Assembly (NCBI RefSeq): GCF_027938815.1
Contig: NZ_CP115913.1
Coordinates: forward strand, 2,824,001 to 2,888,000
Length of the DNA stretch: 64,000 nucleotides
Direction of reading: 5' to 3'
Origin: Oceanirhabdus sp. W0125-5
GTDB lineage: Bacteria; Bacillota; Clostridia; Clostridiales; Clostridiaceae
The notes beneath the pieces were generated by a model, which searched no databases, was not told the DNA's origin, and saw nothing but the letters and a program-made list of their open reading frames with translations. Shown here in pieces: positions 27,300-36,171 of this stretch. Positions within the stretch are counted from its first letter, which is position 1. Every line of letters begins with the position of its first letter. The position numbers and the translations under genes were made by a program.

Positions 27300-28664
27300 A
27301 TGAGTAGTAGAACGGAAATGCTGGGAAAGGGAAAAATAAGCAAAGTTTTATTAAAGCTTTCTTTACCAGCCACTGTTGGAATGATTGTTAATGCTTTGTA
27401 TAATGTTGTTGATGCTTTCTTCGTTGGAAGATATGTTTCACAAGAAGCACTGGGAGCCCTTACAGTTGCAATGCCTGTACAGATGGTCATAATGGCATTT
27501 GCTTTAATGATTGGTATAGGTGCAGCATCACTTCTTTCAAGAAGCTTAGGAGCAAAAGAAATTGAAAAGGCTGATCACGTTGTTGGAAATGCTATTATTT
27601 CAATTCTAGCAGTAAGTATAACAATTAGTGTGTTTGGGTTAATATTTATTAACACCTTAATGAATGCTTTTGGTGCTACTTCAGACATATTGAGTTATGC
27701 TAAAGATTATACATCTATTATTTTAATTGGAACCTTATATTTTCCCTTTGTAATGGCATGTAACAACCTTATAAGAGCTGAGGGAAATGCAATGGATTCA
27801 ATGATGATAATGATAATAGGGACTGGTTTAAATTTAATATTAGATCCTATTTTTATTGGAGTCTTTAATATGGGAATTAAAGGAGCAGCATATGCTACAA
27901 TATTATCCCAATTCGCTTCTTTAATATACATTTTTAGATATTATCTTAAAGGAAAGAGCTCAATAAAGCTAAAGAAAAAACATTTTAAAATTAATTTTGG
28001 TATTATTTCTGAAATTTGTACTGTTGGTTTTTCATCATTTCTAAGAAACTTCTTAGCTAGTGGAATTGCAATTTTAGTGAATAACATGTTAAAGGAATTT
28101 GGAGGTTCAGACGCATTGAGTATTTATGGTGCAGTGAATAGAATTACTATGTTCTTATTTATGCCTCTATTTGGTGTTATTCAAGGGATGCAGCCAATTG
28201 CAGGATTTAATTATGGAGCAAAAAAATATGATAGGGTACTTGAAGTAGTTAAGCTTACTACAATTGTTACTATTGTTATTGCGTCATTAGGTGTTGTTAT
28301 TGGTGAGTTGTTCGCGGAACCGATTGTAGGAGTATTTTTCAAAAATAAGGCTCTAGTAGGGGATGCTGCAATGGTTCTTAGAATCTTAATATCTATGATA
28401 CCTATTGTTGGTATACAGATAGTGGGAGGTTCATTATACCAATCGCTCGGTAAAGCGTTGCCATCTTTTGTAATTACAATGTTAAGGCAGGTAATTATAT
28501 TTATACCTTTATTATTAATATTGCCAGTAGTAATGAAAAATAAATTACTAGCTGTCTGGATAACATATCCTTTATCAGACTTGCTATCAACATTAATTAC
28601 AAGTATTTTAATAATGGCTGAATTAAGAAAAATAAGAAGGTTACATGAGACAACTATACATTAG
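27300..28664 (+). CDS. MATE-family multidrug/cation antiporter
   Basis: Twelve-TM efflux protein of 454 residues, MepA-like. The N-half has LSLPATVGMIVNALYNVVDAFFVGRYVSQEALGALTV, the diagnostic MATE block with the conserved Asp in VDAFFVG; the second half repeats it less strictly (LFMPLFGVIQGMQPIAGFNYGA, also diagnostic). The substrate cannot be read from sequence. CAGGAGGAG precedes the ATG. It is monocistronic with its own terminator. A second MATE gene at 44463 is only distantly similar. Confidence 0.9.
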   Translation: MSSRTEMLGKGKISKVLLKLSLPATVGMIVNALYNVVDAFFVGRYVSQEALGALTVAMPVQMVIMAFALMIGIGAASLLSRSLGAKEIEKADHVVGNAIISILAVSITISVFGLIFINTLMNAFGATSDILSYAKDYTSIILIGTLYFPFVMACNNLIRAEGNAMDSMMIMIIGTGLNLILDPIFIGVFNMGIKGAAYATILSQFASLIYIFRYYLKGKSSIKLKKKHFKINFGIISEICTVGFSSFLRNFLASGIAILVNNMLKEFGGSDALSIYGAVNRITMFLFMPLFGVIQGMQPIAGFNYGAKKYDRVLEVVKLTTIVTIVIASLGVVIGELFAEPIVGVFFKNKALVGDAAMVLRILISMIPIVGIQIVGGSLYQSLGKALPSFVITMLRQVIIFIPLLLILPVVMKNKLLAVWITYPLSDLLSTLITSILIMAELRKIRRLHETTIH

Positions 28665-28698
28665 TGATAATTTGTATAAATAATGATACGCAGGAAGC

Positions 28699-28731
28699 AA
28701 AAAAGCCGTGAAAAATTCACGGCTTTTTTTA
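28699..28731 (+). terminator. terminator after the first MATE gene
   Basis: AAAAGCCGTGAA/TTCACGGCTTTT with a three-base loop and T run; the A run on the other side means it may also serve the converging minus-strand gene. Confidence 0.92.
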
Positions 28732-28754
28732 TATAAGATTAAATTTTTATTAAA

Positions 28755-28949
28755 TTAATGTTTTAGTTGAATGTCACCAATTGAAAAATCAACAAATTTA
28801 AAACTCTCTTTTATACTCATTTTATTCTGAACAGTTATAAAATCTTTTGAAATGTAAATTATTTTTCCTTTAAAACTTTTAGAAGATACTCTAGGTTTAT
28901 TAATTAAAATCTCAACTTGCTGCTGTAATTTAAAATCAGTAGAACTCAT
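28755..28949 (-). CDS. small hypothetical protein, 64 residues
   Basis: I do not recognise this protein. It is short, basic and predicted mainly beta-strand (FKGKIIYISKDFITVQNK), perhaps a small barrel. Coding status is supported by a clear AGGAGG ribosome site 8 bases before the ATG on the minus strand and by its position facing a shared terminator. The next minus-strand gene lies 66 bases upstream and could be co-transcribed. Confidence 0.65.
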   Translation of the reverse strand: MSSTDFKLQQQVEILINKPRVSSKSFKGKIIYISKDFITVQNKMSIKESFKFVDFSIGDIQLKH

Positions 28950-29015
28950 CTTTTGAACCTCCTATTTACGTATTTGTATGAATATGGTATTTATAAAATA
29001 TCAATATAGTATAAC

Positions 29016-29264
29016 TTAATTATCCTTTAAAATATCTAAAGGTGAATTTCCATCTATGCTAATTATCATTATTTCATTTGTTTTCATCCATTTTATATTT
29101 CCACTTTCATCACAAACTGCAACCATAGGAATTACTCCTTCGTCTGCTCTAGGAAGTCTATTTACCATAAATGTGGAAGGTTTTGATGTTTTGTAAGCCG
29201 CAAAACCTGTTCCCACTAATATAAAATTTTTATCAGTAGTTATTTGTTTAACAATAGTTTTCAT
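29016..29264 (-). CDS. small hypothetical protein, 82 residues
   Basis: Not recognised. The sequence TDKNFILVGTGFAAYKTSKPS...MVAVCDESGNIKWMKTNEIMIISIDG suggests a compact alpha/beta or beta-rich cytosolic protein with no TM segment. ATG 29264 is preferred, nine bases after AGGGG; a TTG three codons earlier touches the ribosome site. The same strand and close spacing suggest it heads a two-gene unit with the 64-residue gene. Confidence 0.65.
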   Translation of the reverse strand: MKTIVKQITTDKNFILVGTGFAAYKTSKPSTFMVNRLPRADEGVIPMVAVCDESGNIKWMKTNEIMIISIDGNSPLDILKDN

Positions 29265-29273
29265 AATATTCAA

Positions 29274-29643
29274 CCCCTTCAGTAATACTTTGCTAATGTA
29301 AAGTATTGTTAGTTTGAATCATTAATATCAATTTTCGATATTATAATAAATAACTACAACAATAACTAGTAATTTACAGAAACAATTTTTTTATAATTTA
29401 AAGTTGTTACTTTTATTATTATAACACATAAGCATAAAAATTGCAAAAGTCAATATTATAAATTTGTATATTTGACATATTTAGTAATAGTTAAGTGGCT
29501 TTCAAATGTGATTTATGAATTAATTAATTTATTTATTACTGTTTACATAGCACTGTTTTTCTATTTATATTTAATAAAAAAACTTTTTAAATATGATATA
29601 ATAAAATATATTTTTAAAATTTAATGTTTTGGAGGAGTAGTGC
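29274..29643. other. divergent AT-rich promoter region, no gene
   Basis: Between the minus-strand small genes and the plus-strand GntR-family regulator. It is very AT-rich with several short palindromes (for example TCGATATTATAA near 29335). I cannot single out a promoter with confidence. Confidence 0.4.
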
Positions 29644-30270
29644 ATGGGCCAACGAATTGAAATGCCTAGATATGTAAAAATTGCAGTAGATGTGGCGGTG
29701 CGAATACATAAAGGGGATTTACAGGAAGGTGTAAAATTAAGAGGGCGATCAATTTTAGCCAGTGAATACAATGTTTCACCTGAGACTATACGAAAAGCAA
29801 TGAAAATACTTGATGATACAGGTGTTGTAGAGGTAAATAAGGGGAGTGGAGTAATTGTAAAGTCAAAAGAAAAAGCTTTAGACTTTATAAATGGGTTTAA
29901 AGATAAAGAAACCATTGGAATGATTAGGAGTAATATTAAAAGTCTACTTCAACAAAGAAAAGAAGTAGAAAGACAAATTAACGAATTAAATCAAAAAATA
30001 ATAGATTATTCATATAGATTTAAGAATGCAGATTTAATTGACCCTGTAGAAATTGAAATACCTGAGTATTCTAATATAATAGATAAAAGTGTTGGAGAAT
30101 GCAGATTTTGGCACAATACTGGTGCTACCATTTTAGGTATAAAAAGAGATGATAAAGTTAATATATCACCCGGTCCTTACTGGGAATTTAAAGCAAAAGA
30201 TATTTTGTTAGTAGTTGGTGATGAAGGAGTACTTGAGAGAATAAAAAAGTATTTTAATGATATTGAGTAA
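29644..30270 (+). CDS. GntR-type regulator with C-terminal RCK_C (TrkA-C) domain, BusR-like
   Basis: A 208-residue regulator: GntR winged helix at about 8-78 (GRSILASEYNVSPETIRKAMKILDDTGVVEVNKGSGVIV), a coiled coil at about 95-125 (LLQQRKEVERQINELNQKI) and an RCK_C domain at about 130-205 (GATILGIKRDDKVNISPGPYWEFKAKDILLVVGDEGVLERI). BusR of streptococci/lactococci has the same layout and senses cyclic di-AMP through RCK_C to repress compatible-solute uptake. No osmolyte or potassium transporter adjoins it here, so its target is unknown. GGAGGAG precedes the ATG. Confidence 0.85.
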   Translation: MGQRIEMPRYVKIAVDVAVRIHKGDLQEGVKLRGRSILASEYNVSPETIRKAMKILDDTGVVEVNKGSGVIVKSKEKALDFINGFKDKETIGMIRSNIKSLLQQRKEVERQINELNQKIIDYSYRFKNADLIDPVEIEIPEYSNIIDKSVGECRFWHNTGATILGIKRDDKVNISPGPYWEFKAKDILLVVGDEGVLERIKKYFNDIE

Positions 30271-30307
30271 TTTAATATATACATAGAAGATTCATAATAA
30301 AATTTTT

Positions 30308-30336
30308 AAAAGCCTATGCATAAGCATGGGCTTTTT
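30308..30336 (+). terminator. terminator after the BusR-like gene
   Basis: AAAAGCCTATGC/GCATGGGCTTTT with a four-base loop, then a short T run. Confidence 0.85.
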
Positions 30337-30382
30337 CAGTAAAAATAGTATAATATGTTTCATTACATAACTACATAAATTA

Positions 30383-30844
30383 TTAAGTTAAAGTTGAAAA
30401 AGTAAATAATCCACTTCTGAGATACTTATAATCATTTTTTAAGGATTCTGTAACTTCGTATAATAATAAATAGGATTCACCATCTAAATCATACGTATTA
30501 ATTAATTTATCTAAGGATTCATATACTGATTTTAAGTTGTAGACTGCTGAAAGACATATTTCTGTTTCATTCTCTAATCTCTCTAAATCCTTTTGATCTT
30601 TAAAGAGTGTAATAGCACCTAAAAGACCAGTATTACTACTTGGGTTTATATTGAGTAACCTCAATCTAGTAGATAGTTGTTCAGAATAGTTAATCATCTT
30701 AGACTTTATATGTAGAAACATATCTTTAGATGGTCCAGCAGGCAATAATTTTAAGTGAGATTTAAATGATTCTATACCCAAATTAAGAAACCTTAAAGCA
30801 CTTTCTAAGCTTTGAGTTATATTCATTTCTGTTAAATTATTCAT
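30383..30844 (-). CDS. hypothetical all-helical protein, 153 residues
   Basis: Not recognised. It is predicted to be all alpha-helical and soluble, with no signal peptide (ITQSLESALRFLNLGIESFKSHLKLLPAGPSKDMFLHIKSKM). The heptad-like spacing suggests a four-helix bundle. An AGGAG site precedes the ATG on the minus strand. It stands alone, converging on the BusR-like gene's terminator. Confidence 0.7.
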   Translation of the reverse strand: MNNLTEMNITQSLESALRFLNLGIESFKSHLKLLPAGPSKDMFLHIKSKMINYSEQLSTRLRLLNINPSSNTGLLGAITLFKDQKDLERLENETEICLSAVYNLKSVYESLDKLINTYDLDGESYLLLYEVTESLKNDYKYLRSGLFTFSTLT

Positions 30845-30956
30845 ATTTACTCCTCTTATATTAGTGATTAGATATTTATATTATTTTATGATATATTATT
30901 AATAATATTAGAGGAAATATAGATATGTAATGAATATAAATGGATAGAGAGGTATA

Positions 30957-31436
30957 ATGATGGATAATCCTATTAAAATGAAATTAGGAACTTTATGTTA
31001 CATTGAACATGATGGAAAGATATTATTATTAAAACGGAATAAAAAAGAAAATGATGTTCATGAAGGTAAATGGATTGGATTAGGAGGAAAGATAGAACAA
31101 GGAGAATCGCCTGTAGAATGTATTATTAGAGAAGTTGAAGAGGAAAGTGGTTTGAAAATATTAGATCCAAAATTAAGAGGAATACTTACATTTCCAAAGT
31201 TTAAAGACAATATTGATTGGTATGTATTTTTGTATACTGCCACTGAATTTTCAGGTGAGTTGATTGATTCTCCAGAAGGACATTTGGAATGGATAGAAAA
31301 AGATAAAGTTTTAGAAATGCCAACTTGGGAAGGGGATTTGATTTTTTTGAATCTATTATTAAAAGATCAAAGTAATTTCGAAATAAAGTTTGAATATAAT
31401 ACTGAAGGAAAACTTGATTCTTATACAATTTATTAA
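30957..31436 (+). CDS. NUDIX hydrolase, MutT/8-oxo-dGTP diphosphatase type
   Basis: A 159-residue NUDIX protein. The Nudix box at about 43-65 is complete (GGKIEQGESPVECIIREVEEESGL, G-x5-E-x7-REVEEESGL). The tail GHLEWIEKDKVLEMPTWEGD is like that of Firmicute 8-oxo-dGTP diphosphatases, so a role in oxidised nucleotide clean-up is likely but not proven. AGAGAGG precedes ATG 30957; the next codon is also ATG. Confidence 0.88.
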   Translation: MMDNPIKMKLGTLCYIEHDGKILLLKRNKKENDVHEGKWIGLGGKIEQGESPVECIIREVEEESGLKILDPKLRGILTFPKFKDNIDWYVFLYTATEFSGELIDSPEGHLEWIEKDKVLEMPTWEGDLIFLNLLLKDQSNFEIKFEYNTEGKLDSYTIY

Positions 31437-31559
31437 ATATTGATGTATATGATTAAAGAATCAATAAATGTAGATAATAATTATAAGTAACATTTTTAAG
31501 GAGTCAAGCCTTCATTCCTTATGAAGATAGGGAAAAATGAGTGTTTTTGGAGGAAATAA

Positions 31560-31994
31560 ATGTTTGATTTAAATTTTATTAAGGGAAAATGGAATATTGT
31601 TCAAAGTACTGATGAGTATTATTTGAAGGAGATAAATAGAAGATTAAATATCAACTTCAAAATTAAAAATAGTTCAATATTAGAAGTGAGAAAATTAAAA
31701 AAAGAAAAAGTACGAGTCTATAGTAAAAAATACAAAAATAAAAATGGAATATTATGTTTTAATAGGAAATTTCTTTTCTTCAAATTACCAATTAAATTCT
31801 GTGTTATTGGTTATGATGAAAATTCAGAATGGCTAATAATTGCAAGAATAAACTCAATTTTAAATAAATTGCAAATAGATGTATTGAGCAGAGGAAATCA
31901 GTTGAATAGTAATGACATATACATTATTAGAAAAAAAATTAGTTCTATTGATTATACAGCAGGATATTTAAAGTATCTTAAGAATGTGAATTAA
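31560..31994 (+). CDS. hypothetical protein with lipocalin-like N-terminus
   Basis: A 144-residue basic protein with no signal peptide. The opening FIKGKWNIVQSTDEYYLKEINRRLNINFKI has the GxW position used by lipocalins and the rest is predicted as beta strands, so a small beta-barrel is possible. I cannot assign a function. TGGAGG precedes the ATG. Confidence 0.6.
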   Translation: MFDLNFIKGKWNIVQSTDEYYLKEINRRLNINFKIKNSSILEVRKLKKEKVRVYSKKYKNKNGILCFNRKFLFFKLPIKFCVIGYDENSEWLIIARINSILNKLQIDVLSRGNQLNSNDIYIIRKKISSIDYTAGYLKYLKNVN

Positions 31995-32055
31995 AGAAAA
32001 TATGAAGGGATAAAAATAAAATAATTCATAAAAATAAATTTTTTTAATAAAAATG

Positions 32056-32084
32056 TTGACAATATGAAATTAACAAGATATAAT
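32056..32084 (+). promoter_or_regulatory. consensus sigma-A promoter of the asnA T-box transcript
   Basis: TTGACA (32056-32061), 17-bp spacer, TATAAT (32079-32084). Confidence 0.92.
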
Positions 32085-32115
32085 AAATTCATAAAGTTTA
32101 ACAAAGTAAAGTAAT

Positions 32116-32377
32116 AAAACGTTGATAAGGAGAGTACTTATAAATAGAAATTACAGCGAGTCGGTGATAGTGGAAGATCGATATGGAGTTTATAAGGAAG
32201 AACACCTTTGAGTTTCAATCTGAAATGATTTATCAGAGTAGGTGATGACGGGAGCTGACCGTTATATCAGATAGGTATCGAGGAATTTCTGTACCGAAAA
32301 GAGAGCTTTTGCTAATTAAGGTGGCACCGCGGATAATACTTTCGTCCTTTACATTTATAGGATGGGAGTTTTTTTAT
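32116..32377 (+). promoter_or_regulatory. asparagine T-box leader with terminator
   Basis: tRNA-sensing leader. Stem I starts with AAGGAGAGTA (AGTA at 32133-32136), and its 3' side reads GGAAGAACACCTT, placing the specifier codon AAC (Asn) at 32211-32213. The T-box core AAGGTGGCACCGCGG at 32318-32332 would pair with the uncharged tRNA-Asn acceptor end. A terminator stem (about 32337-32366) plus T run ends the leader. The Asn specifier agrees with the asnA gene that follows. Confidence 0.92.
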
Positions 32378-32464
32378 TATATTTTTTACTATATTTTTTA
32401 AAATAAGCTTATTTTCATATTAAAAAATAAAAAGAGTTTAAAATTACAGAGGAGGAATAATATT

Positions 32465-33475
32465 ATGAGTAAATTAATGTTACCAAAAGGATACGAATCA
32501 AAACTAAGTCTTAGAGAAACTGAAATCGCTATAAAGAAGATAAAGGATCATTTTGAAAGAATGTTAGCTGAGAAATTAAACCTTACAAGAGTTTCTGCAC
32601 CATTATTTGTGTTTCCAGAAACGGGTTTGAATGATAACCTAAATGGGGTTGAGAGAGCTGTAAGTTTTGATATAAAGGATATTGAAGGGCAATCAGCTGA
32701 AATAGTTCATTCTTTAGCTAAGTGGAAAAGACTTGCATTATATAGATATGGATTTGAAAGTGGGACAGGATTATACACAGATATGAATGCAATAAGAAGA
32801 GATGAAGAACTTGATAACTTACATTCCTTATATGTAGATCAGTGGGATTGGGAAAAAATAATTTCAAGAGAAGAGCGTACATTAGGAAAATTAAAAGAAA
32901 TTGTTAAAGATATATATGATGTATTTAAGAAAACAGGTGAATATATATGTAGTGAATACAGGGAGCTTGAGCTTGAGTTGCCAGAAGAAATCACATTCAT
33001 TACAAGTCAAGAGCTAGAGGATATGTATAAAGGATTAAGTTCTAAAGAAAGAGAAGATGCAATTTGTAAAGAAAAAGGTGCTGTTTTTATTATTGGAATT
33101 GGGGGAGAATTGAAGTCAGGAGAATCACATGATGGACGTTCACCAGATTATGATGATTGGACTTTAAATGGAGATATATTATTCTGGAATCCTGTATTAG
33201 GTAGAGCATTTGAGTTATCATCAATGGGTATTAGAGTAGATAAAGAAAGTTTATTGAAGCAGCTTGAAGTAAGGGATTGTTTAGATAGAAGTAAATTTTC
33301 ATTTCATAAGATGATTTTGGAAGATGAATTACCCTTAACTGTTGGTGGGGGAATTGGTCAATCAAGAATATGTATGTATTTCTTAAATAAAGCGCATATT
33401 GGAGAGGTACAAGCAGCCTTATGGCCGCAAGAAATGATTGATAAATGTACTGAACATGGAATAGAGTTACTATAA
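32465..33475 (+). CDS. asnA: aspartate--ammonia ligase (asparagine synthetase A)
   Basis: Makes asparagine from aspartate, ammonia and ATP. The 336-residue protein has the class II synthetase-like fold: [30 protein letters not shown] near the N-terminus, [40 protein letters not shown] and [28 protein letters not shown] at the end. AGAGGAGG precedes the ATG. Expression is controlled by the asparagine T-box upstream, that is, by the level of uncharged tRNA-Asn. Confidence 0.97.
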   Translation: MSKLMLPKGYESKLSLRETEIAIKKIKDHFERMLAEKLNLTRVSAPLFVFPETGLNDNLNGVERAVSFDIKDIEGQSAEIVHSLAKWKRLALYRYGFESGTGLYTDMNAIRRDEELDNLHSLYVDQWDWEKIISREERTLGKLKEIVKDIYDVFKKTGEYICSEYRELELELPEEITFITSQELEDMYKGLSSKEREDAICKEKGAVFIIGIGGELKSGESHDGRSPDYDDWTLNGDILFWNPVLGRAFELSSMGIRVDKESLLKQLEVRDCLDRSKFSFHKMILEDELPLTVGGGIGQSRICMYFLNKAHIGEVQAALWPQEMIDKCTEHGIELL

Positions 33476-33480
33476 TAAAA

Positions 33481-33540
33481 GATAGAGGGTTTACAAGATA
33501 TGTCTTGTAAGCCCTCTATCCACTTTAGGTGGATTTTTTA
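33481..33540 (+). terminator. double hairpin terminator after asnA
   Basis: A long stem GATAGAGGGTTTACAAG/CTTGTAAGCCCTCTATC is followed at once by ATCCAC/GTGGAT and TTTTTT. Either could terminate; the second has the T run. Confidence 0.92.
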
Positions 33541-33582
33541 TATTATGTGGACATTTCTTTTGGAGTAAAAGGAGAATAAAAT

Positions 33583-33601
33583 AGTACTATAAGTTACTAT
33601 A
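33583..33601 (+). promoter_or_regulatory. tandem direct repeat upstream of ddl, candidate operator
   Basis: AGTACTATA (33583-33591) directly followed by AGTTACTATA (33592-33601), 26 bases before the start codon of ddl. MocR-type regulators bind direct repeats, and one is encoded after ddl. The link is inference. Confidence 0.45.
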
Positions 33602-33626
33602 TGATTATCAATAAAGAGGTGAAAGT

Positions 33627-34598
33627 GTGAATAAAGTACGAGTAGGTATATTGATGGGTGGAATATCAAGTGAAAGAGAAGTCTCTTTGATGACTGGAAG
33701 AGAGATTATTAAAAAGATTAATAAAGAAAAGTATGTGATAGAAGAAATTATATTAAATAATAAAAATGAAGTTTTTGAAAAGGTAAGAGATATTGATTTA
33801 GCTTTTATTGCACTTCATGGGGAATTTGGTGAAGATGGGACTATACAAGGAGCACTTGAGGTTATGGGTATACCTTATACTGGGACAGGTGTGCTAGGGA
33901 GTGTTTTGTGTATGAATAAACAGTTATGTAAAAATGTTATGAATGATATAGGTATACTAACTCCAAAGTGGATAGAAGTAAATGGAATAACAGAGAAGAG
34001 GGAAGAAAATAATGAGTTGACAATAGGTATAGATTACTTCACTAGAATAATGATCAGATTAGAAAAAGCTCAAATTAAAGCTCCATTAGTAATTAAGCCT
34101 GCTTCTGGTGGATCAAGTTTAGGGATTAGTATCATAAATGATTATAGTGAGTTGAATGAGGGGATTTGTAAGGCATTAACTTATGATAAGAATATAATTA
34201 TTGAAGAATTTATTCAGGGAGATGAATTAACAGTTTCAATTCTAGAGGGTAAAGTACTTCCTATTGTTAAAATTCAACCTGAACATAAGTGGTTTGATTA
34301 TACAAGTAAATATAAAAGCGACAAAACAATAGAACATGTTATAAAATTACCTGAGCAGTTAGAGAAGAAAATTAAAAATATTTCAAAAAAGTGCTGGGAG
34401 AAGTTTAAACTAGATGTTTATGGTAGAATAGATGTAATCATTAAAAAAGATGATGTGTATGTTTTGGAAATAAATACCTTACCTGGATTAACTGAAAAGA
34501 GCTTATTTCCTATTAGCGCAAAAGAAGTAGGAATATCATATGAAGAACTTTTAGATGAGATTATAGTAGTTTCTCTTAATAAAAGGTTTAGAAGGTAA
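33627..34598 (+). CDS. ddl: D-alanine--D-alanine ligase
   Basis: Joins two D-alanines for the peptidoglycan pentapeptide. ATP-grasp enzyme of 323 residues with GGISSEREVSLMTG near the start, HGEFGEDGTIQGALEVMGIPYTGTGVLGSVLCMNK, the ATP-binding KPASGGSSLGI and the metal/phosphate site DVYGRIDV...VLEINTLPGLTEKSL. The EINTLPGLT ending is that of ordinary D-Ala ligases, not the D-Lac/D-Ser types I know. The start is GTG after GAGGTG. The MocR-type gene follows by 24 bases. Confidence 0.95.
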   Translation: MNKVRVGILMGGISSEREVSLMTGREIIKKINKEKYVIEEIILNNKNEVFEKVRDIDLAFIALHGEFGEDGTIQGALEVMGIPYTGTGVLGSVLCMNKQLCKNVMNDIGILTPKWIEVNGITEKREENNELTIGIDYFTRIMIRLEKAQIKAPLVIKPASGGSSLGISIINDYSELNEGICKALTYDKNIIIEEFIQGDELTVSILEGKVLPIVKIQPEHKWFDYTSKYKSDKTIEHVIKLPEQLEKKIKNISKKCWEKFKLDVYGRIDVIIKKDDVYVLEINTLPGLTEKSLFPISAKEVGISYEELLDEIIVVSLNKRFRR

Positions 34599-34622
34599 TA
34601 ATAGAATTTTAGGAGGATAAAG

Positions 34623-36146
34623 ATGTTTTTTATTCAATTTAATGAGAATAAAAAAAAATATATTCAATTAGCAGATTATATTAAGAACATGATAGAGAAT
34701 GGTAGTTTAACATATGGTGGTAAGCTGCCATCAACAAGGGAATTGAGTGAAGAATTAAAAATAGGTAGAAGCACTGTTATGAAAAGTTATGAACTTTTAG
34801 AGATGGAAGAATATATTTATACCATTAAAGGAAAAGGAACCTTCATTAATCAATTAAAGATAAAGCGAGATAATGAAAAAAAATCACCCCAAAGTGTAAG
34901 TATTAATTGGGAAAGTAGCATTAATAACTATGCGAAAAGAGCAGTAGATTTAGATATTATGAAATGGGATGCTCAGTATAAAAAAGGAATGATATCATTT
35001 AAATCAATTGCTCCTGATGGTGATACATTTGATATTGAGGGGTTTAAAAGAGCCTTTTACAACAGATTATCCATTGAGGGAAGTAATTTATTGAATTATG
35101 GATATGCAAAAGGGTATAAGCCTTTAACAGAGTGGCTGTTAGAGTATATTAAAGATAAGGGTGTTAATATTGAAGGTAAAGATATACTTATAACTAATGG
35201 CTTTACTGAAGGATTAAATTTGGCACTATCTGCGATTTGTGAAAGTGGAGATAAGGTGATATGTGAGAATCCTACACATAACACAGCCATAAAGATAATG
35301 AAGATGAGAGATATTCAAATAATTGGAGTGGATATAAAAAGTAGAGAGGGTATAGACACTAATGAACTTAAAAAAATAATAAATAATAATGATGTAAAGG
35401 CTGTATTTTTAATACCTTCATATCATAATCCAACAGGACTTGTTATGAGTTATGAGAAGAGAGAAGAAATTTATTCAATTTTATCTGAAAAGAATATTCC
35501 TATTATAGAAGATTGGTTTGCAGAAGAATTAAATTATAGTGGTGATCATATAAAATCAATTACTGCTATTGGAGGAAGTAATAATAACGTTATTAATATA
35601 GGAAGCTTTTCAAAGATTCTTTTTCCAGGCATGAGAATAGGGTGGATTTTTGCAGATAAAGAATTAATTGATGTTCTTGAGAGTATAAAAAGGGCGATGA
35701 ATATCCATACCTCCTTTATTGATCAAGGAATTTTATATGAGTATTTAAAGAGTGAACAATTTCCACAGTTTATAAAGAGAATAAGAAGAAGGTATAAACA
35801 AAAATATGAGCTTATGAAAGAAATGGTGGAAGAGGAAATTAAGTATGAGTATCTTTGGGGGGATGGGGGATTATATATGTATGTGATACTTAATGAAAAA
35901 ATAAAAGTAAGGACATTGCTAGAAAGGTGCATAAAGAGGGGCGTTATTTTTACATGTGGTGATGTTTTTAGTGTTTCTAATATCCAGAGTAATGGGATAA
36001 GTTCAAATAAAGTTAAAATAGAGAATGGATTAAGGTTAGGGTTTTCAAAATTGAAGAATAGTGAAATTAAAAAGGGAATAAAAATTATAGGGGAAGAAAT
36101 TGAAGAAATGCTTAATAATAACTCACAAAAAGATTCCTTAAAATAG
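34623..36146 (+). CDS. MocR/GabR-type PLP-dependent transcriptional regulator, DdlR-like
   Basis: A 507-residue fusion of an N-terminal GntR winged helix (about 10-75, GKLPSTRELSEELKIGRSTVMKSYELLEMEEYIYTIKGKGTFI) and a class I aminotransferase-fold domain. The PLP lysine is Lys331 in IGSFSKILFPGMRIGWI, with SYHNPTG near 276-282 and EDWFAEEL near 297-304. In Brevibacillus a MocR protein next to ddl (DdlR) activates ddl, so control of the preceding ddl is the best guess. Here it is co-directional rather than divergent. GGAGG precedes the ATG. Confidence 0.85.
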   Translation: MFFIQFNENKKKYIQLADYIKNMIENGSLTYGGKLPSTRELSEELKIGRSTVMKSYELLEMEEYIYTIKGKGTFINQLKIKRDNEKKSPQSVSINWESSINNYAKRAVDLDIMKWDAQYKKGMISFKSIAPDGDTFDIEGFKRAFYNRLSIEGSNLLNYGYAKGYKPLTEWLLEYIKDKGVNIEGKDILITNGFTEGLNLALSAICESGDKVICENPTHNTAIKIMKMRDIQIIGVDIKSREGIDTNELKKIINNNDVKAVFLIPSYHNPTGLVMSYEKREEIYSILSEKNIPIIEDWFAEELNYSGDHIKSITAIGGSNNNVINIGSFSKILFPGMRIGWIFADKELIDVLESIKRAMNIHTSFIDQGILYEYLKSEQFPQFIKRIRRRYKQKYELMKEMVEEEIKYEYLWGDGGLYMYVILNEKIKVRTLLERCIKRGVIFTCGDVFSVSNIQSNGISSNKVKIENGLRLGFSKLKNSEIKKGIKIIGEEIEEMLNNNSQKDSLK

Positions 36147-36162
36147 GAGTTTTTTTGTGAGT
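36120..36162. terminator. terminator shared by the MocR-type gene and the converging germination permease gene
   Basis: AACTCACAAAAA/TTTTTGTGAGTT with an 18-20 base loop; the loop contains the stop codon of the plus-strand gene. T-rich on both strands. Confidence 0.75.
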
Positions 36163-36171
36163 TAATTTATA

